Counted from the first letter of the stretch, positions 17,980 to 26,762 are shown. The stretch is 34,139 bases of DNA from Planctomycetota bacterium (GCA_029259725.1 JAJDER010000004.1:1-34139), one strand, 5' to 3'. Numbers and translations: made by a program. The notes: generated from the letters alone by a model not told the origin.

Positions 17980-19104
17980 GTGCCGCCAACGGGCGGCCTC
18001 GAAGACGGGCGCCTCGATGAATGGCCGGGGAGACGGGCTCTGAAGAGCGTCATCCACAGCCTCTTCTGGCAGATCACCGGCGTGGTGCTGGTGGGGCTGC
18101 TGGCGTCCGGCGTGCTCGCCGACCCGATCGCCGAGAGCTTCGGGCTGCCCGACGACGGCTGGTCGCGCCACATCGCCGTCGCCTTGCCGCTGGGCGCGCT
18201 GGTCTCGCTGGTGGTCTACGGGCTCTACGTGCGCCGGCTCAAGCGGCTCAACCGCGCGCTCGTCGCCAACGCCGCCGACGGCGAGGGCCTGGCCGCGCTT
18301 CCGAGCAGCAGCGGCGAGCTCAAGCACCTGGCCGAGGGTGTCGGCGCCATGGTCGACACCCTGCGCGACAACTACGAGGCGCTCAAGCAGCACGACGAGC
18401 TGCGCCGCTCGATGGTGGCCAACGTGTCGCACGAGCTGCGCACGCCGCTGACCTCGATCCAGGGCTACCTGGAGACGGTCCGGGGCGAGGGCAGCGAGAA
18501 CCCCGACTTCGAGAAGCACGTCGACATCTGCATCCGCGAGGCGCGCCACCTCTCGCGCCTGGTGCAGGACCTGTTCGAGCTGTCCAAGCTGGACACCGGG
18601 CAGCTCGACTTCTTCTTCGAGCCGGTCTCGATGGTGGAGATCGCCGACGCCGTGGGCATGGCCTTCGAGCAGCGCATGGAGGACAAGCAGATCCACTTCG
18701 TGACGCGCTTCCCCGACGACGACGACGGCCTGGAGATCCACGGCGACGGCAACCGGCTGGGGCAGGTCATCACCAACCTGCTCAACAACGCGGTGCGCTT
18801 CACGAACAAGGGCGGCACGATCACGCTGGCCTGCGAGCGGCGCGGCAGCCTGGCGACGATGAGCGTGGAGGACACCGGCGTGGGCATCCCCGAGAAGGAC
18901 CTCCCGCACATCTTCGAGAGCTTCTTCCACCTGGAGAAGTCGCGCACGCGCAACCTCGGCGGGACCGGGCTGGGCCTGGCCATCAGCAAGAAGATCGTCG
19001 AGAAGCACGGCGGCACGATCGGCGTGACCAGTCGCGTGAGCGAGGGCACGACCTTCACCGTCGACATCCCCGTGGGCGAGGACGCGCCGCCGACTACACG
19101 CTGA
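17980..19104 (+). CDS. Sensor histidine kinase, PhoR/BaeS type
   Basis: A 374-residue membrane kinase starting at GTG, directly after the regulator gene. Two transmembrane segments (about 26-46 and 64-84) enclose only about 18 periplasmic residues, too few for a ligand domain, so it may sense membrane state or a partner protein. A HAMP-like linker follows, then the HisKA dimerisation helix with H151 (VANVSHELRTPLTSI) and the ATPase domain with the N box (NLLNNAVRFT, 266-275), G1 (EDTGVGIP) and G2 (GTGLGLAISKKI). Its last 11 bases overlap the tail of the convergent hydrolase gene. Confidence 0.94.
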   Translation: MPPTGGLEDGRLDEWPGRRALKSVIHSLFWQITGVVLVGLLASGVLADPIAESFGLPDDGWSRHIAVALPLGALVSLVVYGLYVRRLKRLNRALVANAADGEGLAALPSSSGELKHLAEGVGAMVDTLRDNYEALKQHDELRRSMVANVSHELRTPLTSIQGYLETVRGEGSENPDFEKHVDICIREARHLSRLVQDLFELSKLDTGQLDFFFEPVSMVEIADAVGMAFEQRMEDKQIHFVTRFPDDDDGLEIHGDGNRLGQVITNLLNNAVRFTNKGGTITLACERRGSLATMSVEDTGVGIPEKDLPHIFESFFHLEKSRTRNLGGTGLGLAISKKIVEKHGGTIGVTSRVSEGTTFTVDIPVGEDAPPTTR

Positions 19105-20944
19105 GCAGCAGGTAGACCAACACCAGCAGGTAGGCCACGACGGGTCCGCCGACGCGTCTGCCCGCCACCGCCCGCCGGCGCAGCCACCAGATCGGGGCGG
19201 CGAGGATCACGAGCAGGAAGAGCCAGACGAGGAGTGCGAGGTTGCCGAGCGTGTCGACGAGCGAATCCTTGTCGACGGTCGCGGTCACCTCCACGTCGTC
19301 ACCGAGCAGGTACCGCGCGATGTCGGGGAAATGGGCGTAGGTCCCGTTGCCGTCCTTCGACACCACGGCGCCGTGCGCCCCGGCGACGTGTCGGACCTCG
19401 TCCTCGTTTCCCGAGTCCTCCTGGAAGCCGCGGAACCCGCCGGCTCCGAGATCCGTGTTCACGAAGCCGAGACTCATGCTCTCCAGCCACTCGAACACGC
19501 CCGGGAAGACGGCCACCACGAGATCGCTGGCCGCAGCGTAGTTGCGGAAGCGAGCGAAACGGCCGTCGTCCTTGCGCTCATCCCACGGAGAGGTGCTGGG
19601 GACGACACTCCCCGCGAAGACGATCGTGTCGAAGTCGAGTTCGGTGTACCGATCCATGGCGGCCGTGGCGAGATAGGTGCCGTTGCTGTGCCCGAAGAAG
19701 CTGATCCGGGCGTTCGGGTACTTGGCGCTGACTTCGGTGTACTGATCCACGAACCAGCGGACCTTCTCCCCGCGACTGACGCCGAGCAGGAACAGCGCCA
19801 TGGGGAAGCGGCCGTACCGTGAGGTGACGACCTCGACCCGATCCGCCTCACCGCGCCGCGCGGCCTCCTCCTCGATGACGTCGCCCAGGCGGTTGACCCA
19901 GTCCCCGTCGTCGCGGATGCCGTGCATGACGAAGATGACGTGCTCGATGCGCTCATCCGGGTGGACCTGGACGCGCTCGGCCATGGACTCGTCGTCATCC
20001 TGGACATCGCCGTCGCGGGCAGCGGCCGCGAGTTCGGTGGGAGCGGCCGTCAGCGCGAGTTCGAGGGCCCGGCGCCGCCTGCCCTCTGGGGACGTCCGCG
20101 AGCTGGACGGGGTCCCGAGTTCGAGGACCGAACCGTGGTCGGTGTGGAGCAGCGGCAGGAAGTGGAAGCCCGCGCACACCGCGACGTCCCGGTTGTCCTC
20201 GGCCGAGACCCGGTCGTCCGTGTCGCCGAGGAGTTGGACGACGATCGGCGGGTCAGCCAGGCGGTTCATGGCGCGCATCCACTGGATGCGCAGGTTGGCC
20301 ACGAAGGGTTCGCCGCGCTCGACGCCGAAGACGAGCCGGCCGAATCCGAACAGGCGGCCCGCGGATGCCAGGGCGCGCGACGTGACCCAGGCCGTCACGC
20401 CCATGTCGTTCGGGCGAGGGTCGAGTGACCATCCGCGGTTGACGCCCGCGAGCAGCACGACGCGATCCACCTTGCCGACCCAGGGTTGGGTGCCGAGTTC
20501 CGAGGCGCGGCGATCGTCGCTGGCACCGTGGGCCCAGACGAAGGCCTTGCGCACCAGCAGGGCGCCCATGCTGTAGCCCACCAGCACGATCCGCTCGTAG
20601 TCGTGCTGTTCGTCGGCCTCGTGGATCGCGAGCTCGAGCTCCGCCGCGACGTCGAACACGTTGCCGTTGCTCAGGTAACCCGCCTCGTACTCGGGCGCGA
20701 GCAGATCCGCGTCGGCGAAGGCGTCGAGTCCGGCCAGCACGTCGTGGACGCCGGCCAGCTGCGCGGGGTGTCCGCCGAATCCGTGCACCAGGACGACGAG
20801 GTCACGGCCTGCGCCGCCTTCGCGAAGCGGCCGCGGCTGCGTTCCGTGGAGCATCACCTCGGGTGGCGAGGCCAACACCTGCAACACCAGCCAGAGCAGC
20901 AGCGCCAGCGCGCCACCGATGATGAGCTTGGTGCGGGTCTCCAT
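19094..20944 (-). CDS. Membrane-anchored protein with two tandem alpha/beta-hydrolase domains
   Basis: A 616-residue protein with an ideal AGGAGG seven bases before its ATG. An N-terminal membrane anchor (about 7-25) is followed by a first hydrolase domain with VVLVHGFGGHP and the nucleophile elbow GYSMG (S125), an acid candidate near D241-D244 and H270 in LHTDHGSVL. After a charged linker (about 300-330) a second domain has VIFVMHGIRDDG, elbow GHSNG (S420) and H524 in AGAHGAVV. Two hydrophobic segments close the protein (about 565-585 and 598-615). The first domain is lipase-like; both triads look complete, so both may be active. It starts 15 bases after the lipoprotein gene. Substrate unknown. 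Confidence 0.82.
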   Translation of the reverse strand: METRTKLIIGGALALLLWLVLQVLASPPEVMLHGTQPRPLREGGAGRDLVVLVHGFGGHPAQLAGVHDVLAGLDAFADADLLAPEYEAGYLSNGNVFDVAAELELAIHEADEQHDYERIVLVGYSMGALLVRKAFVWAHGASDDRRASELGTQPWVGKVDRVVLLAGVNRGWSLDPRPNDMGVTAWVTSRALASAGRLFGFGRLVFGVERGEPFVANLRIQWMRAMNRLADPPIVVQLLGDTDDRVSAEDNRDVAVCAGFHFLPLLHTDHGSVLELGTPSSSRTSPEGRRRRALELALTAAPTELAAAARDGDVQDDDESMAERVQVHPDERIEHVIFVMHGIRDDGDWVNRLGDVIEEEAARRGEADRVEVVTSRYGRFPMALFLLGVSRGEKVRWFVDQYTEVSAKYPNARISFFGHSNGTYLATAAMDRYTELDFDTIVFAGSVVPSTSPWDERKDDGRFARFRNYAAASDLVVAVFPGVFEWLESMSLGFVNTDLGAGGFRGFQEDSGNEDEVRHVAGAHGAVVSKDGNGTYAHFPDIARYLLGDDVEVTATVDKDSLVDTLGNLALLVWLFLLVILAAPIWWLRRRAVAGRRVGGPVVAYLLVLVYLLLSV

Positions 20945-20959
20945 CGCGTCGCCTCCTGG

Positions 20960-22708
20960 CTAGCCTCCGGCCGTGGCGCGCAGCATCCAGCCGACGAGTT
21001 CGCGCGTGCGCTCCAGGGTCGGTCCGCCGCCCGGGCCGTCGGTCGGGGCGCCCCTGGCGACCCTGTCCGTGCTCTGTTGCCACCACGCGCGCGCGGCGGG
21101 CGAGGTCATCGGGCGCGGCGGGACGCCCTCGGTCCTGGCATCGAGCCGAGCCGCCAGTTCGGGGTCCTGCTCGGCGTGACGGGCCAGGAGCGTCGCGAAG
21201 CGCTGGGGCCACCCATCGGCGTCGCGCGAGACGGCGACGCCGTCCACCGCGAGCGGGCGACTGGCGTGGATGATCACCTGGCTGTCCCGTGCGCGGGTCA
21301 TGCGCCAGACGGGCGGGACGTCGGCCGTGGCCGCGCCGTGGACCATCAAGTCGAGGTGCCGTCGACCGCTCGGGTCCGAGAAGGCCCAGGCCGCGAAGCG
21401 CGCCGCCGGGGCCGCTCCCGACGCGCTGAGCCGGGCCTGTCTCGGGATCCGGGCCGTGAGGGGCGGCCTCAGCGCTCCCGTGGGGGAGGCGCGCTGGAAG
21501 ATCGGGTCGCCGGAGAGCAGCGCGAGGAACGAACACAGGATCTCGACGGCGTCGTCGTCGGGGGGGACGCGCAGGCAGGGTGGAGGCGGGACTCCCGGAG
21601 CCGGCGGCTGGGCCAGGGCGAGCACGACGACCTCGCCGGCTTCGGCCCAGACGGCGAGCGCCTCACCGGCATCCGGGCGGAACCTGGCGAAGACGTCGCG
21701 GACCTGGTTCACCGCGACGGCGGCGTCGCCCACGTCGCCGCCGACGGGTTGCAGCGTGGCGCGCGCCCACGCCGCGGGGCGGTGGTCCGGTCCCGGTGCC
21801 GACTCGAGCGTGGCCAGCGCCAGGGCCTTGCCGTCCTGCACGGTCTCGTCGACGACGACGCGCACGGTGATCAGGTCCTCGAGCCGCGCGGTCCGCAGCG
21901 GATCGTCGTCGAGCCGCAGGATCACGGGCGGCGCGGCGGCCGTGGCGACCGTCGCTGCCCACCACGGAGCCAGGCCGTCGCCGCCGAGCGACGCATCGAG
22001 GACGACCTCGATCGACACCTCGTCCAGCGCGCGCGACCCTCCCAGCACCGCGCGGAGCGTGTCGAGCGCGGCCAGCGCGGCGACGGCATCGCGCACGAGG
22101 CGCGGCAGGCCGCGGTCGGAGGCCCGGGGATCGGGATCCCGCTCGAGGTCGCCCCCGGGCAGCAGGATCCGCAGGCGCCGAGGGCCACTGCCCAGGGTTG
22201 CGCCGAGCAGACCGGCGCCGGGGCGAGTGGACTGCAGCCGGTGCCGCGACGGCGTGGCCAGATCGAGGCGGGCCAGCGCACCGTCCCACACGCTGCCCAC
22301 CACGATCGCGGCCTGGCCCCGCCGACGTCGCGGTTCCGGGACGACCACGGCCTCGAGGGCGACGTCGAAGGCCTGGCTCAACTCGGCGATCAGGACCCGG
22401 CTCCGCGCATCCACGAAGGTGTCGATGTGTTCCAGGAAGTGATCCTCACCGGGGCCGCCGCTCAGGGTGAAGGTGGCCGAGCCGTCCAGACGGCGGTCGA
22501 TCACGGCGCGCGTCTCGGTGCCGCAGGACGCCCGCACGTCGGCCAGCCAGGTGCGCAGGGCGGCGGCTCCATCGGCGGTGCCGACATCGTGCAGGGTGGC
22601 GGGCGCGGCGGACAGGACCGGCACCGCAGCCGGGGGGACCGGCTCGCCACAACTCGCGGCGAGCAGCGCCGCGAGCGAGGCCGCGAGGACAGTGCCGGAT
22701 GCCGTCAT
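20960..22708 (-). CDS. Lipoprotein of unknown function
   Basis: A 582-residue protein I do not recognise. A clear lipoprotein signal ends at C20 (LLAASCGEP). The mature part is Ala/Arg/Asp-rich with alternating strands and helices, for example SIEVVLDASLGGDGLAPWW and ITVRVVVDETVQDGKALALA. C62 and two cysteines in the second half are the only others. No catalytic motif or repeat is obvious. Its ATG overlaps the ZIP gene stop by four bases (ATGA), so the two are translated together, and the hydrolase gene follows after 15 bases. The frame is open further upstream, but that part is antisense-like to the ZIP gene and not real. Confidence 0.72.
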   Translation of the reverse strand: MTASGTVLAASLAALLAASCGEPVPPAAVPVLSAAPATLHDVGTADGAAALRTWLADVRASCGTETRAVIDRRLDGSATFTLSGGPGEDHFLEHIDTFVDARSRVLIAELSQAFDVALEAVVVPEPRRRRGQAAIVVGSVWDGALARLDLATPSRHRLQSTRPGAGLLGATLGSGPRRLRILLPGGDLERDPDPRASDRGLPRLVRDAVAALAALDTLRAVLGGSRALDEVSIEVVLDASLGGDGLAPWWAATVATAAAPPVILRLDDDPLRTARLEDLITVRVVVDETVQDGKALALATLESAPGPDHRPAAWARATLQPVGGDVGDAAVAVNQVRDVFARFRPDAGEALAVWAEAGEVVVLALAQPPAPGVPPPPCLRVPPDDDAVEILCSFLALLSGDPIFQRASPTGALRPPLTARIPRQARLSASGAAPAARFAAWAFSDPSGRRHLDLMVHGAATADVPPVWRMTRARDSQVIIHASRPLAVDGVAVSRDADGWPQRFATLLARHAEQDPELAARLDARTEGVPPRPMTSPAARAWWQQSTDRVARGAPTDGPGGGPTLERTRELVGWMLRATAGG

Positions 22709-23463
22709 GCGACGTGCGGCATGCCCAGGGCCGCCACGCCGATGCCCACCAGCAGGCTGATGACCCGCACCGCCTGCTGCTCGGACTGATGGAACACCTC
22801 GGGCAGCAGGTTCCCGACCGACACGTACAGGAACGTGCCCACGGCGAAACCGGTGAGCAGCGTCCCGGTCTGCGGGACATCGGCCAGCAGCGTCGCCCCC
22901 AGGGTCAGGCCCGCCGGCGTGACCACGGCGAACAGCAGGGTCATGAGGGCGATGCGTCCGCGGCTCCGACCGGCGAGTCGCATCAGCGTCGCCAGGGAGA
23001 AGGCCTCGCTGGCCTTGTGGATCGCGAGCGACACCAGCAGCGGCCACATGGCGCCGTCGCTGTCCGGGCCCAGCAGCGGCGTCAGCGCGACCCCGGTCAC
23101 GAAGGCGTGCACGCAGAGGCCGAGCAGCGTCGCCATCCAGACCACGTCGTGCTGGTCGGTTCCGGAGTGCGCCCGGGCCCAGATGTGCTCGCCGAAGAAC
23201 AGCAGCAGCAGCCCGGCGAGCGCGGCGACCCAGGGGCCCGAGGTCGGCGCGAAGCCTTCCTCGTCGGCGACTCCGTGCCCGTGGGCGCCCGCCATGAGGT
23301 CGGGCAGCAGGTGCAGGAACAGCGATCCCAGGAAGAGCCCGGCGGCGAAGGCCACGAAGCCGTGCAGTCCGCGGTCCGACCAGCGGCCGTAGAGCGGCGG
23401 CAGGGCGCCGACGAGGACGGCTCCGATCAGGAGCAGCGAGGCTTCGGTGGTGGAGAGATCCAT
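22705..23463 (-). CDS. ZIP-family metal transporter with altered metal site
   Basis: A 252-residue membrane protein with about eight hydrophobic helices. A His-rich cytoplasmic-type loop (HGHG, about 61-64) follows helix 2. The two metal helices are recognisable: VHAFVTG (H119-G124) and SLAIHKASEAF (H149, E153). In typical ZIPs the first reads HNFPEG, and its Asn and Glu bind metal; here they are Ala120 and Thr123, so the binuclear site is probably reduced to one metal or changed in specificity. ZIPs import Zn, Fe or other divalent metals. It is coupled to the downstream lipoprotein. No nickel link to the lar operon is visible from position. Confidence 0.85.
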   Translation of the reverse strand: MDLSTTEASLLLIGAVLVGALPPLYGRWSDRGLHGFVAFAAGLFLGSLFLHLLPDLMAGAHGHGVADEEGFAPTSGPWVAALAGLLLLFFGEHIWARAHSGTDQHDVVWMATLLGLCVHAFVTGVALTPLLGPDSDGAMWPLLVSLAIHKASEAFSLATLMRLAGRSRGRIALMTLLFAVVTPAGLTLGATLLADVPQTGTLLTGFAVGTFLYVSVGNLLPEVFHQSEQQAVRVISLLVGIGVAALGMPHVA

Positions 23464-23545
23464 GGTCGCGTCCGGGGCCGGTCACGGCCCAGGGCGATGA
23501 GGGTATCTCCGAGCCCCGCGGGATTCCTCCCGTGGACCGCGTGCG

Positions 23546-23923
23546 TCAGTCGGCGAACGCTTGCAGGGCGGTGCGCACCCGAGCGAACTCGTCCATCAGC
23601 CGTGTGAACAGGGCTTCGACACCGTCGACTTGCTGGTCCCGGCCGCGCTGCTCCAGCTCCTTGCAGAGCGCGGAGAAGACCACCGCGCCGAGCTGTCCCG
23701 AACTGGACTTCATCGCGTGGGCCTGGGACGAGATCGTCTCGGTGTCGCCCGAGGCCACGGCCTCACCGAGGGTGGCGAGCCTCAGCGGTGTGTCCTCGAG
23801 GAAGATCTCGATCAGCTCGGCGACGAGGTCGTCCTCGCCGGGCTCGCAGAACGAGCGCAGCTCGACCAGGGCGGCGGGGTCGAGGGCGGGACCGTCGAAC
23901 AGGGAGTCACGCGTATCGGACAT
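23546..23923 (-). CDS. Stand-alone histidine phosphotransfer (HPt) protein
   Basis: A 125-residue all-helical protein. The HPt signature QAHAMKSSSGQLGA places the phospho-histidine at H69 with K72 three residues on, as in ArcB/YPD1-type domains. It would relay phosphate between a hybrid kinase and a response regulator. No hybrid kinase or receiver is adjacent; the nearest two-component genes lie about 4 kb away on the other strand. It sits between the phosphomannomutase and ZIP genes. Function beyond phosphotransfer is unknown. Confidence 0.88.
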   Translation of the reverse strand: MSDTRDSLFDGPALDPAALVELRSFCEPGEDDLVAELIEIFLEDTPLRLATLGEAVASGDTETISSQAHAMKSSSGQLGAVVFSALCKELEQRGRDQQVDGVEALFTRLMDEFARVRTALQAFAD

Positions 23924-24059
23924 GGAGAGGCGACCCGGATGGTGGGAGAGGAGGAGCGTTCCGGTGCCCTGGCGAGCGGCGGCCGGGGAACTCCCTCCAT
24001 CGGCTCCAGCCGGGGCGCTGCTTGTGGCTTTCCCACCGCCGCGCGCCCGGAGCGGTGTC

Positions 24060-25436
24060 CTAGCCGAGACTCCTCAGGATCCCGATCAACTCGTCGGTGC
24101 GCGTCGCGAGCAGTTCGGCATCGGCGCGGGTCTCGACGTTGAGGCGCACGACCGGCTCGGTGTTGCTCATGCGCAGGTTGAAGCGCCAGGTGTCGAACTC
24201 CAGAGACACACCGTCGGTGTCGTCGAAGGCCAGCGCGTCGGCCTCGAAGCGCCGGCGCATCTCCATCAGCGCGGCCTTCGGGTCGGTGATCGTCAGGTTG
24301 CGCTCGCCGCTGCACGGATACGCCGACTGCCGCGCGCCCACCAGTTCGCTCAGCGACTTGCCGGTGCGCGACATGATGCCCGCCACGAGCAGCCAGGGGA
24401 TCATGCCGCTGTCGCAGTAGGCGAAGTCGCGGAAGTAGTGGTGCGCGCTCATCTCACCGCCGTACACGGCGTTCTCGGCGCGCATCCGTTCCTTGATGAA
24501 GGCGTGCCCGCTCTTGCACAGCACCGCCCGGCCGCCGGCCGCCTCGACCATCTGCACGGTGTTCCAGGTCAGTCGCGGGTCGTGCACCACGCGTCCACCC
24601 GGGTCGCGCAGCAGCAGTTCCTCGGCGAACAGCCCGACCATGTAGTACCCCTCGATGAAGCCGCCCTTGTCGTCGAAGAAGAAGCAGCGGTCGTGGTCGC
24701 CGTCCCAGGCCAGGCCGAAGTCGGCGCCGTGGCTGCGCACGGCGGCGATGGTCGGCGTGCGGTTCTCCTCGAGCAGCGGATTGGGGACGCCGTGGGGGAA
24801 GGTGCCGTCGGGCTCGTGCTGCAGCGGCACGAACTCGAAGGGCAGGTGCGGGCCCAGGGCTTCGATCACCAGCCCCGCGCAGCCGTTGCCGGCGTTGGAG
24901 ACGAGCTTGAGCGGCTTCAGCGCGTCGAGGTCGACGTAGGTCAGCAGGTGCTGCACGTAGGCGTCCATCACGTCGCGTTCGCTGCGCGTGCCGCCGCCGG
25001 GACCCGCGGCCACCGCGTCGTCGAGCACGAGCCGCTCGATCTCGCGCAGTCCCGTGTCCTGGCTGATGGGCACCGAGCCCTTGCCGACCATCTTCATGCC
25101 GTTGTAGTCGGCCGGGTTGTGGCTGGCGGTCACGACGATGCCGCCGTCGACGCCCTCCGCCTCCAGGTGCGCCGTCGCGAAGTAGATCAGCTCCGTGCCG
25201 CAGAGCCCGATGTCGATCACGTCGGCACCCATGGAGAGGATGCCCTCGGTGAGCGCGGCGGTGATGGCCTCGCTGGAGAGGCGCATGTCATGCCCGACCA
25301 CGACCTTGCGGCAGCCGCGCAGGTGGACGAAGGCCCGGCCGATCTCGCGCGCCAGGTTCTCATCGAGCTCGTCGGGGACGCGGCCGCGGATGTCGTAGGC
25401 CTTGAAGCAGGGCAGGTGGTCGCGGGTGGCCGTCAT
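24060..25436 (-). CDS. Phosphomannomutase/phosphoglucomutase
   Basis: A 458-residue alpha-D-phosphohexomutase, the usual length. It shows FKAYDIRGRVPDEL at the N-terminus, active-site phosphoserine S105 in TASHNPADYNGMK, the Mg loop DGDHDR (245-250), the sugar-specificity loop GGEMSAHHYF (E328, S330) and the phosphate-binding RMSNTEPVVR. The GEMS loop is shared by enzymes acting on both mannose and glucose phosphates (AlgC/ManB). It supplies sugar nucleotides for polysaccharide or, together with the phosphorylase encoded nearby, glucose-1-phosphate turnover. Start chosen at ATG 25436, which matches family starts; the frame continues 62 codons upstream with a Pro-rich, unlikely sequence. Confidence 0.93.
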   Translation of the reverse strand: MTATRDHLPCFKAYDIRGRVPDELDENLAREIGRAFVHLRGCRKVVVGHDMRLSSEAITAALTEGILSMGADVIDIGLCGTELIYFATAHLEAEGVDGGIVVTASHNPADYNGMKMVGKGSVPISQDTGLREIERLVLDDAVAAGPGGGTRSERDVMDAYVQHLLTYVDLDALKPLKLVSNAGNGCAGLVIEALGPHLPFEFVPLQHEPDGTFPHGVPNPLLEENRTPTIAAVRSHGADFGLAWDGDHDRCFFFDDKGGFIEGYYMVGLFAEELLLRDPGGRVVHDPRLTWNTVQMVEAAGGRAVLCKSGHAFIKERMRAENAVYGGEMSAHHYFRDFAYCDSGMIPWLLVAGIMSRTGKSLSELVGARQSAYPCSGERNLTITDPKAALMEMRRRFEADALAFDDTDGVSLEFDTWRFNLRMSNTEPVVRLNVETRADAELLATRTDELIGILRSLG

Positions 25437-25567
25437 GACGGATCCGATCAGCGGAGGCAGGGCGGGGAGGCGGGGCGGGGAGGCGGGCGTGTTCGCGCCC
25501 ATTGAAGGCATCACCGGGGCCCGGCGAAAGCCCCTGCCCGCCGGGAGCCGGTCGCGACCGTCAGGTG

Positions 25568-26254
25568 TCAGGCCGGGATGCGAGCGTTCTGGGCGGCGAC
25601 CAGGGCGTCGAGCATGGCCCACGGTCCGAGGCCGCCCTGGCCGTCGATGTGGGGCACGATCTCGATCTCCAGGTCCGGCGCCTCGGCCAGGATCCGATCA
25701 CGCTGCTCGGCCGACGCGGCGGTGATGAAGTCGGCTCGGCGCAGCGCGGTGAGTTCCTCGCGGCGGACGGCGCGCCACTCGACGGCGGTGCGCCAGCGCT
25801 CCAGTGGGCCGACGACCAGCTCGTGCGCCAGGCGGGCGTCCTCCCACTCGACCAGGGGCAGATCGACGAGGAGCGCGGGCCCGGGCGGCAGGCTCCAGCC
25901 GGCCATGCGTGCGGGGCTGGCCACGATGGCGTCGATGGCCTCGGTGCGCACCAGCTCGGCCAGGGCCTGCGCACCGCTCGGCGGGCGGTGGGTCGCGAAC
26001 AGGTGGCTGGCGGGGCCGAAGAGCGAGAGCCATCGAGCCAGTGGGTGCTCGGCACCGCGGGTCACCAGCACCAGCCGCTCGCACAGCTCGGGCAGGTCGC
26101 AAGCCGCCACCGGACCGCTCGAGCCGGACTCCAGGGCCATCACGAAGACGCGGTGGCGCAGGGCCACGGCGCGCAGGAGTTCGGCCTGACGGGCCGCCGT
26201 CGCACCGAAAGCGCTCGGGTGCGGCGGGCAGGCCGTGAGGAACAGGACGTTCAT
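25568..26254 (-). CDS. GT-B glycosyltransferase N-terminal domain only (truncated or half-enzyme)
   Basis: A 228-residue protein that looks like the acceptor-binding half of a GT-B (GT4-like) glycosyltransferase: MNVLFLTACPPHPSAFGATAARQAELL at the start, a VFVMAL strand and DFITAASAEQRDRIL near 175-190, where GT4 enzymes have their last N-domain helices. The nucleotide-sugar-binding C-terminal domain is missing, and the stop is clean with no remnant of it in the next 130 bases. AGGAG lies four bases before the ATG. It may be a degraded gene, a two-subunit enzyme, or a carbohydrate-binding relic. It precedes the sugar-phosphate mutase. Confidence 0.62.
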   Translation of the reverse strand: MNVLFLTACPPHPSAFGATAARQAELLRAVALRHRVFVMALESGSSGPVAACDLPELCERLVLVTRGAEHPLARWLSLFGPASHLFATHRPPSGAQALAELVRTEAIDAIVASPARMAGWSLPPGPALLVDLPLVEWEDARLAHELVVGPLERWRTAVEWRAVRREELTALRRADFITAASAEQRDRILAEAPDLEIEIVPHIDGQGGLGPWAMLDALVAAQNARIPA

Positions 26255-26417
26255 GGAGCTCCTATCGGCCCCGGGTGCCCCCGTGCTTGTGCCCCGGGCG
26301 GCCCCGTCCGTGCCTCAGGGAGCGAGAGCAGGCCTTCAAGCGAAGGGGCTCCTGCGTCCGATGCGTGACTCGGGCTCCGGGTCCGTCCTCACCTCCCGGG
26401 CCCCTGGAGGTTCCTCG
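26255..26417. other. Divergent promoter region between the GT-like gene and the partner-switching operon
   Basis: 163 bases between oppositely directed genes. It contains a small hairpin CCTTC-AAGC-GAAGG (about 26334-26347) and a GGAGG ribosome-binding site at 26406-26410. No convincing -35/-10 pair could be identified in either direction. Confidence 0.4.
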
Positions 26418-26762
26418 ATGCACAGCAAGACCTGCCTGCGTGACGACCACGTGGTCATGACCCTCTCGGGCTCACTCGACGCCAGCGTGGTGGGGGTGTT
26501 GCGGCACGATCTCGAGCAGGCCCTCTCCCGCGGCGTACGCATCCTGATCCTGGACCTCTCCGCGGTCAGCTTCGTGGACAGCTCCGGGCTCGCCGCCCTG
26601 GTGTCGACGCTCAAGACGGCTCTCGGCCGGCAGGTGGAGGTGGCGCTCTGCTCCCTCGCCGCGCCCGTGGTGGCCGTGCTCGAGCTGACCCGCCTCGACC
26701 GGGTGTTCGACATCTACGCCGACGTCGCCGAGGCGCGTGCCGCCCAGGGCGAGCGCCCGTGA
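26418..26762 (+). CDS. Anti-sigma-factor antagonist, STAS domain (RsbV/SpoIIAA-like) 1
   Basis: A 114-residue single STAS domain. Start fixed by GGAGG seven bases before ATG 26418. The phosphorylation loop FVDSSGLAAL has serines at 55 and 56. In the Rsb/SpoII systems, the unphosphorylated form binds the kinase and frees the kinase's other partner. Its stop overlaps the next gene's GTG start (GTGA), coupling it to the RsbW-like kinase. The core loop is almost identical to that of the second STAS gene, suggesting shared kinase specificity. Confidence 0.92.
   Translation: MHSKTCLRDDHVVMTLSGSLDASVVGVLRHDLEQALSRGVRILILDLSAVSFVDSSGLAALVSTLKTALGRQVEVALCSLAAPVVAVLELTRLDRVFDIYADVAEARAAQGERP

Noticed and set aside
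22709..23485. N-terminal extension of the 582-residue lipoprotein
   Set aside because: Overlaps the ZIP gene in another frame, while a lipoprotein signal begins at 22708.
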